A DNA stretch of 64,000 nucleotides from Oxyruncus cristatus (lineage: Eukaryota; Chordata; Aves; Passeriformes; Cotingidae), in contig VXAY01002462.1 in NCBI GenBank assembly GCA_013399855.1, positions 1 to 64,000 of the forward strand, given 5' to 3'. Below the pieces are notes generated by a model. The model was given only the letters and a program-made list of their open reading frames with translations, made no database searches and had not been told where the DNA came from. Positions 1 through 13,817 of the stretch are shown here, one piece after another. The position numbers and the translations under genes are program-made. The first letter of the stretch is position 1. Each line of letters starts with the position of its first letter.

Positions 1-17
1 AATGGGCTAAACCATGA

Positions 18-200
18 CAGGGACACCACTACTGACTGGCCACCAACTGGATGCAGCCCCATTCACCACCACTCTCTGGGCCGGGCCCTCCAGCCAGTTC
101 CTAACCCAGCACAGAGTGCCCCTGTCCAAGCTGTGGGCTGCCAGCTTTTTTAGGAGAATGCTGTGGGAGACGGCGTCGAAGGCTTTGCTGAACCACTTCT
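18..200 (-). mobile_element. CR1 LINE fragment, part of the reverse transcriptase
   Basis: On the minus strand the frame reads FSKAFDAVSHSILLKKLAAH, then a WVRNWLEGPAQRVVVNG and SSWWPVSSGVP segment. This matches the CR1 reverse transcriptase between its FDK/SKAFD-type motif and the SGVPQG motif. Similarity ends near both borders, so this is an internal fragment with neither element end. Confidence 0.9.
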
Positions 201-3200
201 TAGTAGGACTGTGATTAGTATGGGACACATTTACCAGAGAGTACAGTTCATCTGTTTAGCTGGCAGGAATGCTGCCTTCCAGGTGCTGGCAGAGGACATA
301 CTTCTTCCGGAAGCAGTGGCATGACTTTTCTTCAAGATCCATGGAGGAAGGAGGCCAAGTGTGATGTGGTCTAATTCTGGCACCCTTACAAATGTGAATC
401 CTTCATAAATTGCTTGAATACTCCAATAAGTGTTTGAAGCATCTCCTGAGCACTCAGGCATCACTTTTGTGCAAGAGCTTCACTCTCTATGAGAGCCAGG
501 AGCCTGTGAAGAGATTTTAGCTATTCCTTCATGCTCTTTCCAAAATACTTGAGCTCTCAGAGGAGCTGCTGCTGCCTGGAAAGCACACAGAGGCTCATTT
601 CAGTAAATGCCACTGAGGTGCTGCATCAGGACAACAGCAACCACCCAACCTCGCTGCTTCTGCACAGAACTCTTCTGCACAGAACTCTGCTCTTTTACAT
701 GAAATAAGGTGCCAAAGGTCCCTGGGATCTGTTTCTGGAGGGTACTTGTACTTCCAGCTTCCATCACCTTTGCTGTACACACACACTTGTGGCTGCTCTC
801 TTTATGGCTGCTCTCTTTATGCCCCATTTTTGGTTCTCCTACACAGCAGCCCATATCAGAAGATAGAATATCTGTAATTCTCTGTGAACTGTTACCCCAC
901 CAGTGTGTCCCCAATTATGTCATCTCTTGCAAGTAAATACATAAATGCTAAGTACTCTACCTGAGGATGGAGCCCTTGGCAGTATCTGCCTAAGTTTCAT
1001 TCCTGCATAGGAAAAGGACACACAGCCAAGTGGCCAGAGGAGAAGTGCAAGAGCCAGAGCTGAATGTTTCCTCACCTTTCCACAAACTCACCTTTTAAAC
1101 TGAAGCAGCTACTCTTTTTTTTTAACTCAATGTTCTGGTGCAGTAAAAGGTGAGGTGATACTTTGCCTCTGTGAGGGGCAGCACTCATTAGCCAGAGAGG
1201 TAAAAGATCAGCACCAAATTGACAGAAAACCTGTTCTCCTACTGTCGTTCTCCTAGAAAACCCAGGAGGTTCCTGCAGCATCAAACATTAAATGGAAGAT
1301 GATGCAGTATTCTGCAGGCTCAGGTTTGGCAGCCCTGACTCACAGCACCCTGAGCTTTCACTTTTCCACTACATTGTGAAAATTGTGTTTTGACTACAAA
1401 AGCTCTTACAGCAGCCATGTGAGCATCACCCTGGATTTCCCTCAGTGATCCCTGCTGTTGAACACAGGCCATCTATTCCTGTCTAGCCAACGCTGCACTA
1501 ATAGACAAGGCAGAGTGGGGACACCCATGTGAAACCTGTAGGCATTTTACCACCTGATTGTAAGGTGACAGGGAGCTGAAAATTCAATAAAAATTTTCTC
1601 TTATTTCAAGCAGACTGTATTTTCAGAGGTTAGGAAAATGGTATGGATGAGGAATTGAAGTCATATGTATTTCAGTCATATCCCATTATCATCAACTATC
1701 TGGTGGCATTGCTTAAAGAGACACCACTCAGAGTCAAAGGGCTCACATTGCAGCAGTCTGTGAATACTCAGGATTCAGGATGGGCTTCCCAGGTCCCATG
1801 GCAGGAAGCCTCCACCTGTGGCCACAGCCACAAATGAACTTGGACATGGGCTCCAAGTGATGCCTCAAAAGCAGCTTGTACTCACAATAAAAACTAAGTT
1901 CACCGAGTAGTTAGATCAAGGGGGTGAGCTTTGGTAAAAAGCCATGTCTCACTCAGGACTTGCCCTGGTGTCAACCTGACCCTGCCCTGGTGCCAGGGAG
2001 TGAGGCAGAGACCAGGTTGGGGCAGGAGCAGATCCCAGCCACAATATTGCCTGTGTTCACATGCCTCTGCACTGTAACATGTCAGCATGGGAGTTGTGTG
2101 ATCAGTGCCTGCAAAGAGAAACAGGAGTTTCAATGAATTCTCTTCATTTGATTTCTGCTGAAAAAAAAAAGAAAAAAACCCTTCACTTATCAAAGGGTTT
2201 TTCTTAAGGAATTTTTCATTGAATTTCACAGTAGGAGCAATAGCTAGGCGGGCTTCTCCATGTAAAAGCTTAGACTGTTGCTCCCAAGACATGGTTTAAA
2301 TTGACATGTACCTGAAATGCAGCATTTATATTGGCCACTACTTTATCTTTAGCCATTCTAAGGGGCAAAACAAAACCTTTCATCTCTTTACTACAGGATA
2401 GCACAATCACCCCCAGACTGTAGGGAACAGAAAAAACCTGTTGGTTTTTTCTCCCAGCCTATGAATACATTAACTCTCTTGTTCTGCCCATCAGTAGTCC
2501 AGACGTAACTTCATAAAGCAGGAGGAGAAGCAGATTTCAGCTGCTGTATGTTTTCCTTGGCTCTATTTAGAAACCCGCATGTGCTTACGCAAGCAGTGGT
2601 GTGAGTTTGTAAGACAGTGCAAGGATGGCTACGGCTGCTCTGACAACTCATCCAGTGCTGTAACACCAGGCATCCCGGAATTCCCACTTGTTTGTGGGAC
2701 AAGGCAAATGGTTCGGCTCCTGCTGTTTGTGTAATGGAAGCTCTCGCAGTTTTCCCTGATTTGATAAACTGTTTAATCCCCGGGCAATTAATATAAAAAT
2801 ATGAATAAATAGATAAAACTGCTGCTGGTCTGTGTGGCATCATGCGATATTTAAACAACATTTCTACTCTGGGTGCCTATGGGCTGTTTTAGATCGGGTT
2901 TTGTTGCTTCTTTCTTGAGAGGAAGGAAACCAGAGGAAGTCTAATGCTTTATTAAAAGCTTGGGGAAAGCAAAAGAAAAGCGACCTGTGAGCAGGCAAAT
3001 TCCCTGTTTAGTGGCCAAGGGAGTAGGAGCTACAAGTGCAACACAGGCCTGTCCCAATGTGCTGAAGGGCTACAGGTATTTTTAGGGAACATTAAGTGCT
3101 AAGGACAGCAGAAAAAGAGACAGAGGAAAAAACAAATATTCAGAACCATTCAGTGAGACTCCTGTGATTGAAGGAACTCCTTCAATCCCATGTTTCAAGT

Positions 3201-4018
3201 TCATAAAGTTCATGGTATGAGAAATCATTCACAACATAACTTCAAGATTTGTGTGAGGGATGTGCTGCACAAGTAGAAAGTCATGCAAGTGGCCACCAAC
3301 CACTTCTCATTGCCTCTCCTGGCCTGACAAGCACCTCCCAAGGCAAGTTGTACTGACTAATATTTAGAATTGTTATTAAAGCAGAAATCTGGTGAAAACA
3401 ATCTTTTGCTATGGAGAATACTAGTTGGAGAATGACTGATGAACAGGGGACCGCAGACTTACCTCGGTCAAGAATAACTGAAGGATTATTCATGCTTGAA
3501 GGAAACCAGCTTCCTCCCTCCTCAGTATTCAGAAATTACTTGTATGCTTTTGACCAACAAAATGCATGAAATGCTAATCCTAATCCTACCACAGCCCAGG
3601 CTCTGGACTCACCAGATCATGAGACCAAGCCAGGACTAGTTATCTAAAGAGATACAAATCACGCACAGAGCTCAGATGTATTGTTACCATCTGTTCCTGC
3701 CTCTCCTCACTAGCAAGGTGGCGCACAATCCTTTAATTTCTTTGGCATGGCTAGGCATGGGGTGCCACAACTGAACACATGAGACTCTCCTCTTAGTGTA
3801 AAGCTCTCGGTGCTGTGGTTGCAACCCAAACCTCCTTCAAAGGTTTTGATGAGGTGGTATCATTTTTCAGAGGGGATCTGCTCTTAGTGTGAGGAATCTG
3901 ACACCTTCACAGGGCCTGAGGCAGCCCAGCTGTGCTGGAGTGCACACTGCTGTATTGCTGGATGCCAGCTAATGCCGGCGATGCAGCTTTAGCATCTGGT
4001 CTTGTATGTTCAGGTATC

Positions 4019-4090
4019 AGCAGTGTGTACATCGAACACACACATACATGGACATAGTGCATCTGTGCATGTGTGTTTGTGAGTGTGTGC
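4019..4090. repeat. TG/CA-rich imperfect simple repeat
   Basis: Alternating CA- and TG-rich pieces (ACACACACATACATGG, GCATGTGTGTTTGTGAGTGT) form an impure dinucleotide tract. Confidence 0.7.
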
Positions 4091-7000
4091 CTTTTTCAAT
4101 CACGCAGTTCTGCATGTGATTGAAGAGCATTAGCTCTCATTAATATTTCAAGCCACTGCCTCCTGCAGCCCGTGCTGAGGCGGAAGAGGAGCTGCCAGCA
4201 GACACAGATGGCTCGTGACAATGTGACCATCAGGCTTCTGTAACAAACACCCAGGGAAAGCACATTTTTAATGTTGTGGCAGCAAGAATGAGGTAATGCA
4301 GTAAAATATTTATGAACCCTCTCAGCTGGCATCTCTAAATACATTGTAGAGTCTAAAATTTGGAGGTCAAGACAGTGTGTTAACATCCAGCTACAAAATT
4401 CTCCTTGTTTTAACCAATGCTGGGGACAGGCCACTGACTGTGCCTTGTTATTCAAAGGATAAGGGAAAAAAAATAAAAAAGAAAAGGGATCAAGGAAAAA
4501 ATAGTTAGGTGAGAAAAAAACTTCATGGAACGCTTCTATCTATCAATTGCTTTGCTGAACAAATAAACAAAGTATATTAGTTAAGACTGCTTCAAAGGGG
4601 CCCCTAGAGTCAAAAATTGTCGTTTTTGCATGGCTTGACTCTGTTTGCTCTCTTCCTCCTACCTAATGAGAACAACGTGGCTTGTTCTGCTGGGTTCCGT
4701 CTTTTCTCATCAAGTCTTCTCACGCGCGCCACACCTCAGATCCCCTTCACTGCCCCTTAAAAATCTGCATGAGTTCACAGCTGCCAGGGCACTGATGCAC
4801 AGCTCCCAACAGCAGCAATCCCATCCTCTTCTCCAGTGGTTCCAACCCATCTCCCACGGCAAGAGTTCCCTTGCACAGGCAGGCTCCCGCTACTGCACTA
4901 GCATGAGGCATGGGGAGTAATAGACCAAAGGTTCATCTTTGGAATGGCACAGTTGTACTCCCACCCTAGCAAAAGACACTATGAAAGAGATGAGGAAGTC
5001 TCACAGAGCAAAAAGTACAGTGATACAAAACAAAATGACTGAAGGTTTTTTCTGTGAGCAAGGAGACAAAATGGGTTTCAGATGGCTTTTTGAATCATCC
5101 TTTTGATGTTTATCTCACTGAGCTCTTTCTTTTACAGTACTCAGCCCATCTGGTAATTAGCTCATGGTGTGTGGATTCAAAACATAGCCTTAGTGCTTTG
5201 TTGATGAAGTAATATTTCTCCTTCTTGTTTTGCCTAGACAGACTTCACAGCCATTCCTCCAGGGCTGTGGGATTTATGTAGTTAGTTCAATTACTTTCAG
5301 TCCTTTCTTTCCTGTGGCCAGGCTTATCGACACCCATGCACTGTGCACGAGCTCCTTGACATGAGGCATACAGAGCAGTGAAGAGGGCATCATCCCAGCC
5401 AGCTGCTTCTGAGCATTTCCTTGCAGTTCAGCACAGCTCACTGAGGTTTCCTTCACTCCCATCTACAAGAGTGTGATCTACAGGAATAAAGATGAAGAGA
5501 TTTGGGGAAGCAAGCTGTCTACACAACCAACTTGAAAAGGGGCAAACCTGTCCTAGAGACTCAGGAAAGAGCTTTTCTGCCTTGCAGGTCAGGAGTCGAG
5601 TGAGTGCAATGGAACAGGCAGAGAAATTAACTTCTCTGAACTGGCTTTGTAGAGGACGCACCCATTTTGAAGTTTTTCCTTACTAGTCATGAACTGTCTC
5701 CCATCAGAATTATTCAACATTTAAACAGTTGTAAGCCTTCATTTACTGCAACGCTTCGTCCTGTAAATATTTGTATGGGTCACACAGGCAAGAAAAGACT
5801 GTAAGTGTGTTTGCTTTTAGGGCTACAGTTCAACACGGTATCAGGAAGATAAAAGAAAAAACACACACATACACACATATATTCCACTCCTCACTTGTTG
5901 AAGAGATGCTTTAGTCATTTGCGTCAGCACAGATCATGACTACACTCAGACATGTGCTGAGGGAAAAAAGAACAATTATTTAATACTTATGTTCATGCTC
6001 TGTGTGGCTGAAGGCAAAGATCATGCATGCCCTGAATTAGGGCATCTCTCTCCACTGACCACACAAGGGGCCCAAGTGCAAAATGAGGGAGCTAAAGGAT
6101 AGACCTAAAGCTGTGTATGTGAATATCCTCACTCAAACGTAGTTCTCATCCCTGCTAGTTTTAGATATTTGGTACTGCTTTACACTGTATTCTCACTGTC
6201 CAACTTAAACACACATCAACATGCGATTTCACTCATTTCAAATCACGTTAGCGTAATTTGTTGAATACTATGGCAACAGGTAATATGGAAAAATGATGTA
6301 AGTGTGACCAGACATTGACTGTTAAAGAAAAAAACAAACAAAAAAAAAAGAGCAATTTTGAGAAAAAATTTCAAATGGAACCACTGGTGTTTACAGAAAT
6401 GTGTTTTCTGTTTCAGTTGGCAACACCTATTTCCAAAAGCATTCCTCCTTCACTATTACATCTGGAAGGTCCACAAAGCAGAGAGGTTAGCCAGCTCTCA
6501 GTGCACTGCATCTTGCTGCTGAGTATGAACTGAGGCTTTTTTTTATGTTATCAGTTTTCCCAACCTGTACTTATAAGACCTACCAGGATGGATCAAAATA
6601 GACCAAGGACTGTTGTTCTTAATCAACAACTTGATCTGGCTGCACTTCACCAAGATTCACACACTGTGACTCAGCCTGAGCCAACACTATAGTTTGCAAC
6701 TTTCAAAAACCTACTTCCCGTGGACTGTAGTTGAATTCAACCTACAGATGAAAACCATCAATCTGTGTGTGTATAACCCCTAACTCATACAAGCTCCACA
6801 AAAAAGAGGCAGCGGTAAAGAGGAATTGGAGGGACAAGAGCTTTAAAGAGGGTGCGGTGGGGATGACTATTAGAGGTAACAAATGCAGCTGCATATACAC
6901 ATAGCTGACGAGGTCTCTGCACTGCACCTGTCCTTTCTTAACCTTACAGATGCTGTGGAGGAAAGTGTAGTGTACAGCTTTGCTGTGGCAGCCAACATCA

Positions 7001-7215
7001 CCACCTCAAAGGCACTGAGACTGATGGAAGGCAGACCTTAGTCCAGGTGCATTTGACTTTCAGACAGGCAGACACTACCAGAGAGGCTGAAGAACTCTGG
7101 TTCCCCTTCTCTAGACTCAGGTTCCCATTCTCCTACCACCTCTGTCCATATATGTTGTAGTTTAATGACATCACCTAAAGAAGGAAAGGAAAGATAAATC
7201 TTGGAAACTTGTTTC

Positions 7216-7250
7216 TTCCCCTCTCCCCCCCCCACCATTTTTTTTTTTTT
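7216..7250. repeat. C-rich run followed by poly(T)
   Basis: A pyrimidine stretch of mostly C, interrupted by ACCA, passes directly into a run of T. Confidence 0.85.
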
Positions 7251-8379
7251 GTAATGAAAATAAGTGTGCTACATTTAAGCAAGACTTGACAAGTAGTTTT
7301 TCATTTGTATAGTTAGATTCCAAGCCTTTTGGTGGAGGATTCAGTCCTTTATGATGTCTAAAAAGCCATCCAGGTATGCTTCTGTTGTTGATATAACAAT
7401 TAAAACATTTACTTGCGGGTGTTTATAACCTCATTCAAATGGTCAGGTTGAGAAGTTAGGCTCACAGAAGTCAAAAAGTCTGATGTATTGATTCCAAAAG
7501 CAATTGTAACTTATATTCCACTTTCACATAAAACCAGAAGAGAAGTGGTTCAGATGAGTAGCACAATTCAAGTTTTCATCTTTTTTTTTTTTTAAAGTAG
7601 AGTCTTTCAGCCAGTGGAATAGGAACTGAACTCTAAACCATGGTGCAAGGATCTGATTATTTTTGTTTCTGTGAAGTATCCCTTTACCTTCACCCTCTCT
7701 CACAAACAGTTACCAATCAGCAAACACGAAGAGTAGAACTCCCAGTATCTGCTGCACAAGCCCATGCCTTGTTCACAGGACAGCCTTCTGTAATGACAAC
7801 AGTTGCATAGAAACAGTTAAAAAAGAGGATCAAAAGCCACACTGAGCCCTTGTCAGTGAGTAAGCTGTTTCTACTGGTACACTTTTATAGACCTGGCCCT
7901 CCATCATGCACACTTCCTGAAAAACATCCGCACCAGGAAAAAAACCCCAAAAACTCTACAGAAAGGATAGCTATGAAACATGACAGTACTGCATTTGTTA
8001 AGAACATTTTATAAAGCATAAAATCTGACTGATTCCTGCAGTGATCACTAGCACGAGTTTCCAGACTTTTACTACCAAGTTTAAGTTCCATTCAGTTGCA
8101 GCCCATAGGAAATGTTTATGCTGATCAATCCACAGGTCTAAAACAGGAGTCTCCACACTCTTTTCATGATACCCTTCCTCCCACAAGCTCTCCTTCCACT
8201 ACTGGCATTCCCCAAGCTCCTCACTGGGATCCAGCTTGTGGGGCAAACCTACATTTACTGCTGTTTCCTGACCCCAGATCTAGTCTCTGGAAGCAATATG
8301 AATCATTAAACAGTGTTAGAAAACAAGTGAGAACAGGCAGAGAGACCTGGAGTGGTTAAAGTGAGAGCTAGTTGCCATC

Positions 8380-8670
8380 TTCAACTACCTAGTAAGTGGC
8401 TTTAGAGAGGATGGAGCCAGATTCTTCTTCTAGGTACACTGGTATGGGACAGGAGGCAGCAGACACAAGTCCCAACGCAGAAGATTCCCAGTAGATATGA
8501 GAAATATTTTTTTTATCTACAAGATGCAAGAAACATGGGGGATCTCTGTCCTTACAGACATTCAAGGCTCAGCCAGGCAGCCCCAAGCTCTCCCGAGTAC
8601 TGCCTGGAGAGGGATTGTCCCTGAGACCTCAGGAGGTACTTTCCAACCCAAACGGGTTCTGTGGTCCTTG
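8380..8670 (+). mobile_element. Diverged CR1 3' fragment
   Basis: The order of CR1 landmarks is kept: TCAACTACCTAGTAAGTGGC, AGAGAGGATGGAGCCAGATT, a GACAGGAGGCAGCAGACACAAG segment of which the core is CACAAGT, GCCTGGAGAGGGATTGT and TACTTTCCAACCCAAACGG. Internal deletions and substitutions are many, so it is older than the CR1 at 46128. The open frame at 8497-8904 is a chance frame over its end. Confidence 0.75.
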
Positions 8671-11434
8671 CTTCTGGGTTCTGCTTTGTGCTCTGATGGT
8701 TATCAGAGTCTAGCACCTAGCTGCAAAATTATTCTACTTAATTTCTCTCTCTCTGACCACATCAGACGTCTGTTTTTAAAGATGTCTGCAACACACTACC
8801 TCCACCTCCTGGGGAAGTGTTATTTCTTTAAACTTTATTCCTGCAGAGAGTGTTGGTTGCATTTAGGATGTAACCATTACTTTTTCAATCTGTCCATGTG
8901 CTGATTGTAGCTGATAAAATGCCCAAGAGCAGTTTTCAACAGGAGTTACAGTTCTGTCAAAAACAATGTTTGAGTGAAGCTTTATTACTGATGAAATGCT
9001 TCAGGACTTAGCAACCAAACCAGATGCAGCGGCACATTACCCTGAAGTTTTACAGCCACTTCTCTTTCTGACAGTCTTCTCATGCCTCTCCCTTCTTTTC
9101 CCTGCCCTTTGTGAATATTGCCTTGGAAGGTAGGAGGTGAAAAGAGGGAGAGGGGAAAAAATTATTTTTGGCTTTCAGCTTTTTATGGCATGCCTGTCCA
9201 TAAAACTCTTTGGAGCTGCGAGTCTCACCGTAAGTCAGAACAAAACCAAGTCTGAAATGGCAGAGAAATTTCTTCATGAGACACAAGTTGTCCAGCTGCC
9301 AGTCGGTAGCAATAACGTCCCAAAGCACCGACCCACTCAGGGCCTGGAGCCAGCCAAATGCAGGCACGGAGAGCCTAGGGATATAAAGTGCTTTAAACCC
9401 ATTGGATGCTTAACCCCCCATTCATCTTTCAGGCAAAATTCCCTCAACGGGAGCTTTCCTTGACTTGAAAGTGTTGAGCTCAGAGTCCTTGCCCCGTGCA
9501 GGGCGGCAGTCTAGACATGACGGCGTGGTCGGGCGAGCGGGGAGGCGGAGAGGAGGCTGGCAGGATGGGAACTGCCTTGTGCTTTCTTCCAGGAGGCTCC
9601 TCTGCTCTCTTACCACCCCTCAGTACTGCCCTGACTGCGCTGATCCTCCTGAGCCCGGGATGGTCCTTGTCCAAGTGTTTAGCCAACAAGAGACACAGCA
9701 TTGCTAAAAGAAACATATGAACCTCCTCAGAATAGACGCTGAGTTTTATGGGGGATGAATGAAGTATTATTAACTAGCTAACAAAATTGCACAGCATGTC
9801 AAGAATTGCCTTTCTTTTCACATCTTCAGCGTCAGCAGTGCTTGTCAAAAGCAACATCAAGACTCTTAAAAAACTCTTTGAAGGATTTAATGGCACCAAT
9901 TCTCAGTATATTGTTTAAAAACTTGAATGTTGCTTACTTAAAGTATCTAAGAGAGGTGCAAGTCCCAGAACAGAAAAGGGTTTGAGAGAACAGGTCCATG
10001 ATGTTATTTTCTCCCTTTTTTTGGTGTTTTTGGTTTGTTTTGTTTGGGGTGGGTTTGGGGTTTTTTGGTTTGGTTTGTTTTTTTTTTTTTTGTTAGTTTT
10101 TTCTCTTTTTTTTTTTCAAACAGAGCCACTCAAGTTAACTGAATTATTGCATATGCCTCTCTAGACACCATTCAGCACCTAATCAAGTGGTAGGATTATA
10201 AATACCATGTGTTGCAGCAGTGGCTGAGACTCAGTTGTTGAAGGTTAGATTGTCTTTGCAGCTTTGCACCAGTGGGACAAAAAAATTGCACCAGAAAAAG
10301 CAGTGATGTCATTGCATCAGGCAAATGCCACACAGAAAATAAAGTTTACAGAAAATGTGGGTTATGTGAGTCATGCAAAACATCCTTTTTGCTCTGCTTT
10401 TTCAGTAACATAAGGCAGAATTTACATCTGAGGTGCTGAATTACAAGTGAAATGACAAGGTAAAATCACAAAGTAAGCAGGTCCATGTTTAGGTAAAGAT
10501 CTCTCTCTTGCCGGGAGGCAGACACAGCCTCTTCAAACTCCCAGAGATCAACTTTCTTAATTGAATGAGCAGGAGATCTTAGTGGAAGACAGAGAGAAAA
10601 GGGGATATGGATTTTACCTGTGATTGCTGTATGCTTTTGAAATAACCTTCATAGAATAATTAAATGTGATTTAGAGAGGGAAATGTATTATTTATGGATG
10701 TATTGCAATAACTAGGAAAAAAGTAGATCTTCAGCATGCTGAAGATGGGGAACTCACCAAATGAAGAATGAGCTAGCAACAGGGAAACACTGGTGGATGA
10801 TGTGTTTGTTTATTTTTAAGTGGATCCCAGAGATCAATGAGCTGAAACAACTAGAAACAACTCTTTGGGTTTCTAGGAGCTTAACAAAAAGGCTGCAACT
10901 GAGAAGAGAATCCCAGATCTCCTTTTTGGGCAAGCCTTTTTCCAGGACTAGTAGAGGGTGTTAGTTGCCCATTCTCCTGGCTTGCTTTACTTTAGTGTTG
11001 CTTTGAGAGCCAACAAATTTGTACAGCCAAGTCTCTGTGCTCACTAATAGCAAATACTTTGTTTATTTGCAGCTGTCATGCTCTGAGTAAGATAAACAAG
11101 ATCAGTAAAGCTCATGCAAGTGTGCAACAGTAGAGCCGGTCCTAGCTAAAGCCAACTGAACAGGTTAGCTCAATGCCTATGTGAAGTGACTGGCATCGTC
11201 TTGTAGTGAAAACAGAAGGAAAGTGATTAGAGCACCTGCCAGACCTTTCTCTAAAATACACAAATCAGTGAGAGCCCGAGACAGATGCACACACAGAAGG
11301 AAAGGCAAATAAAGGATGGAGGCCTGGTATCAGCTAGTATCAGAAGGCAATGGCACAAACCAGTACTTTTGAAAGGCAAAATTTGAATGCGGATTTGAGA
11401 AAGTTATAAAGAGATTTATTTTTTTAAGTCCTAT
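8671..11434. other. Non-coding DNA with a small CpG-rich pocket
   Basis: No gene was recognised. Nine CpG dinucleotides cluster within 9448-9547, well above the local background, which also yields several overlapping chance open frames. A T/G-rich tract lies at 10014-10116. Confidence 0.6.
10014..10116. repeat. T/G-rich low-complexity tract
   Basis: Runs of T are mixed with GGTTTGTTTTG-type units and end in two poly(T) blocks. The 60-residue open frame over it is a composition artefact. Confidence 0.85.
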
Positions 11435-11780
11435 CAGAATCATAGATTTGTTTAGTTCGGAAAAGACCTCTAAGATCATTGAATCCAACTGTTAACCCAA
11501 CACTGCCAAGTCCACCACTAAACCATGCCCCCAAGTGCCACATCCACACCTTTATTTTAACACTTCAGAGGATGGTGACACCACCACTTCCCTGGGCATC
11601 CTATTCCAATACCTCAGTACACTTTCAGTGAAGAAATTTTTCCTGATGTCCAGTCTAAACCTCCCCTGGCACAACTTGAGTCTGGTTTCTCTTGTCCTGT
11701 CACTTGTTACATGGGAGAAGAGACTTACCCCACCTCACTACAGCCTCCTTTCAGGTAGCTGTATATACAAGATCATCTGA
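11435..11780 (-). mobile_element. CR1 LINE 3' fragment
   Basis: The reversed 3' end CAGAATCATAGATTTGTTTA leads into CR1 text: GAAAAGACCTCTAAGATCAT, CACTTCCCTGGGCATCCTAT, AACCTCCCCTGGCACAACTT and CAGCCTCCTTTCAGGTAGCT. Similarity fades near 11780, so it is 5' truncated. Confidence 0.9.
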
Positions 11781-13817
11781 AAAAGTTACATTGTACAGTC
11801 CAGTAACTGATATTTTGGTGAGTTTTAGCCCGTGAACTTCTATGTTTTGGAGCTCTCTTCTCTGTTGTCTACAGCTTTGACCACACATTTGCACATTCCA
11901 GCAGCTGTTATATTTTCTTTAGCATGCAGCCTTCTTCAGCTTTCATCATAAGGACATCTAATCTGTTTCAGAGCTGATCTGGCAAAGAAATCCACAATGA
12001 AAAACTTTGTGCTACAGCTCCCTAAGGTCCGCAAGTCTAATGAGTTTGGAAGACTTCCAGCCCTCTCCCAGGGACTCCACGGTTCACACTCCAAGAAATT
12101 TCACACAATTAGACTGACAAGAAATAAAATTTAACTCCCTAATTCCCCAGAGGCTGGAATTAAAAGGTAAAATACATGTAAATTTAGGTAGATAATTATA
12201 TAACATAGAGAGCAGAGCATCAGGTGGCTGGTGGAATTTGCTGCTGTCACAGCAGGATGGCCGATCCCATTTCAGCGGTGGCCATAAGCAGCTTGCTGGC
12301 CTCAAGGTGCTTACAGAAGAAAACCACATTTGTTGTAGGAACTTTGTGCTCTCAGATAAACAGGAGAGGTGGTGAGGGAGATGTCACTGCAGATTTAAAT
12401 CTCACTTCTGAAGGGAAGATGTGTTAACAGCAGTCTTAATTAAGAAAAGAGGCAACAATATGGGAGCCTTCAGCAGTGAAGACTCCCTCCAAATAGTCTC
12501 CTTCATAGCAGAGTCTGTGCAATCGCTCCTATTAAATATTGCATGTAGCCACCAGGAAGAACACAAACATTCACAGAATCTAGCACAGCTTGGAAAAACG
12601 CATTTAAAGCTTACTCATGTTGCACAATGTGTCATACCATGACATATAGTAGTGATGCTGCATTAAGTAATTGCTGTATCTGCTAATGCAAGGCCTATAT
12701 TTGTATATAGTACATATAAGCAAGTGCACTGCATAGATATTGTGCATAGATTTGTTACATTAGTAGTTTTACAGTATGATTTTTTTTTCAGCCAAAGCAG
12801 ACCTTTAAGTCATTTGTGATTAAAAAAACCCCTTCCGATATTCCCTCAAGGGAGATTGCTCAGGGAATATTTAAAAATATAGTGGATGGGTTGAGTCTAC
12901 TTGGTAGCTGGTCTCTTTTATTAGGAGAATCCGAAACACAACCATTTTAGAGCAGCCCCCCTGCTCCAGGGACTCATGTCAGCAGCAGTAAGCAAACATT
13001 TGGTTCTACCCAGAACAGCAAAGCAGAATCCAGGTAATGCTCTGAAAAATCTCAAGCTTACAGAGTTCCACATTTGCCACTTTTTCTAAAAGCTGTAGAT
13101 ACCACAGAGACACAGAGGTCGCTCATTCTTCACATGAAAGATTCAGTCTCCAGGGTCAACTCCAAAAATCTGTACATAGCCACCTCTGCCTGAAGTCCCC
13201 AGCCCTATAGCTTCCGGCAGCCACAAAGCAGTAACAAGAACTCTGAACAAAGGCACGGTTCAAAAATGTTCCCCATCAAACCTGTTTGCCTTCTTCCCTG
13301 GCAGTTAGTGCACAAAAACAGCTATGGAGCCTCTCCCCAGAATGGTTCAGCCCCACTATGATCCATTTAGAGAGAGACATGACACCTTCACAGCCAAACG
13401 CAGACCAGCTCAGTGCACTCTTGCACCAAGCAAGCACAACAGCCAGTGTTCCAGTCGGCCTCAGGTTTAAAAGGAGTCACTGCAGCTTCAAGAAAGGTCT
13501 TGCCTGCTGAGTAAAAGAATATTTTAGATTTAAATATTTAGAATATATTTAGATTTAAAGAAATCAGTGATGAAACAAGGTGATGAAGCCAGCCTGTACA
13601 ACAGTGAGAGGCTGAGGTACAGCTCAGAACTGATGGGCTGCAGGTCTGTGTTTCATCAGCCTGGTGGTTATGCACAATATAGGATAAAAGAACACTTGGT
13701 TTCAAACAACACTGCAAATGGGAATTTCACTAGAGAGTGCTGCCGTGTTTTTGGCCCCATCATAACAAATATTGCTCTTCACACTTCTTCCCTCAGAGGG
13801 AAACAGGAAAGAAAAAC

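Larger units (their letters stand above)
201..8379. other. Non-coding DNA, no gene recognised
   Basis: All open frames here are short, lack splice-consistent neighbours and resemble no family I know. Small local duplications occur (for example a repeated CTTCTGCACAGAACT near 656-687 and GGCTGCTCTCTTTAT near 791-821). The blocks near 2520-2900 and 4096-4380 have mixed composition and palindromic sites that could be regulatory. Confidence 0.6.

Noticed and set aside
8497..8904. 135-codon plus-strand frame
   Set aside because: Its first part is the diverged CR1 at 8380-8670 and the remainder has no similarity.
9465..9720. Four overlapping frames on both strands
   Set aside because: They share one CpG-rich patch and none has a recognisable protein or splice structure.
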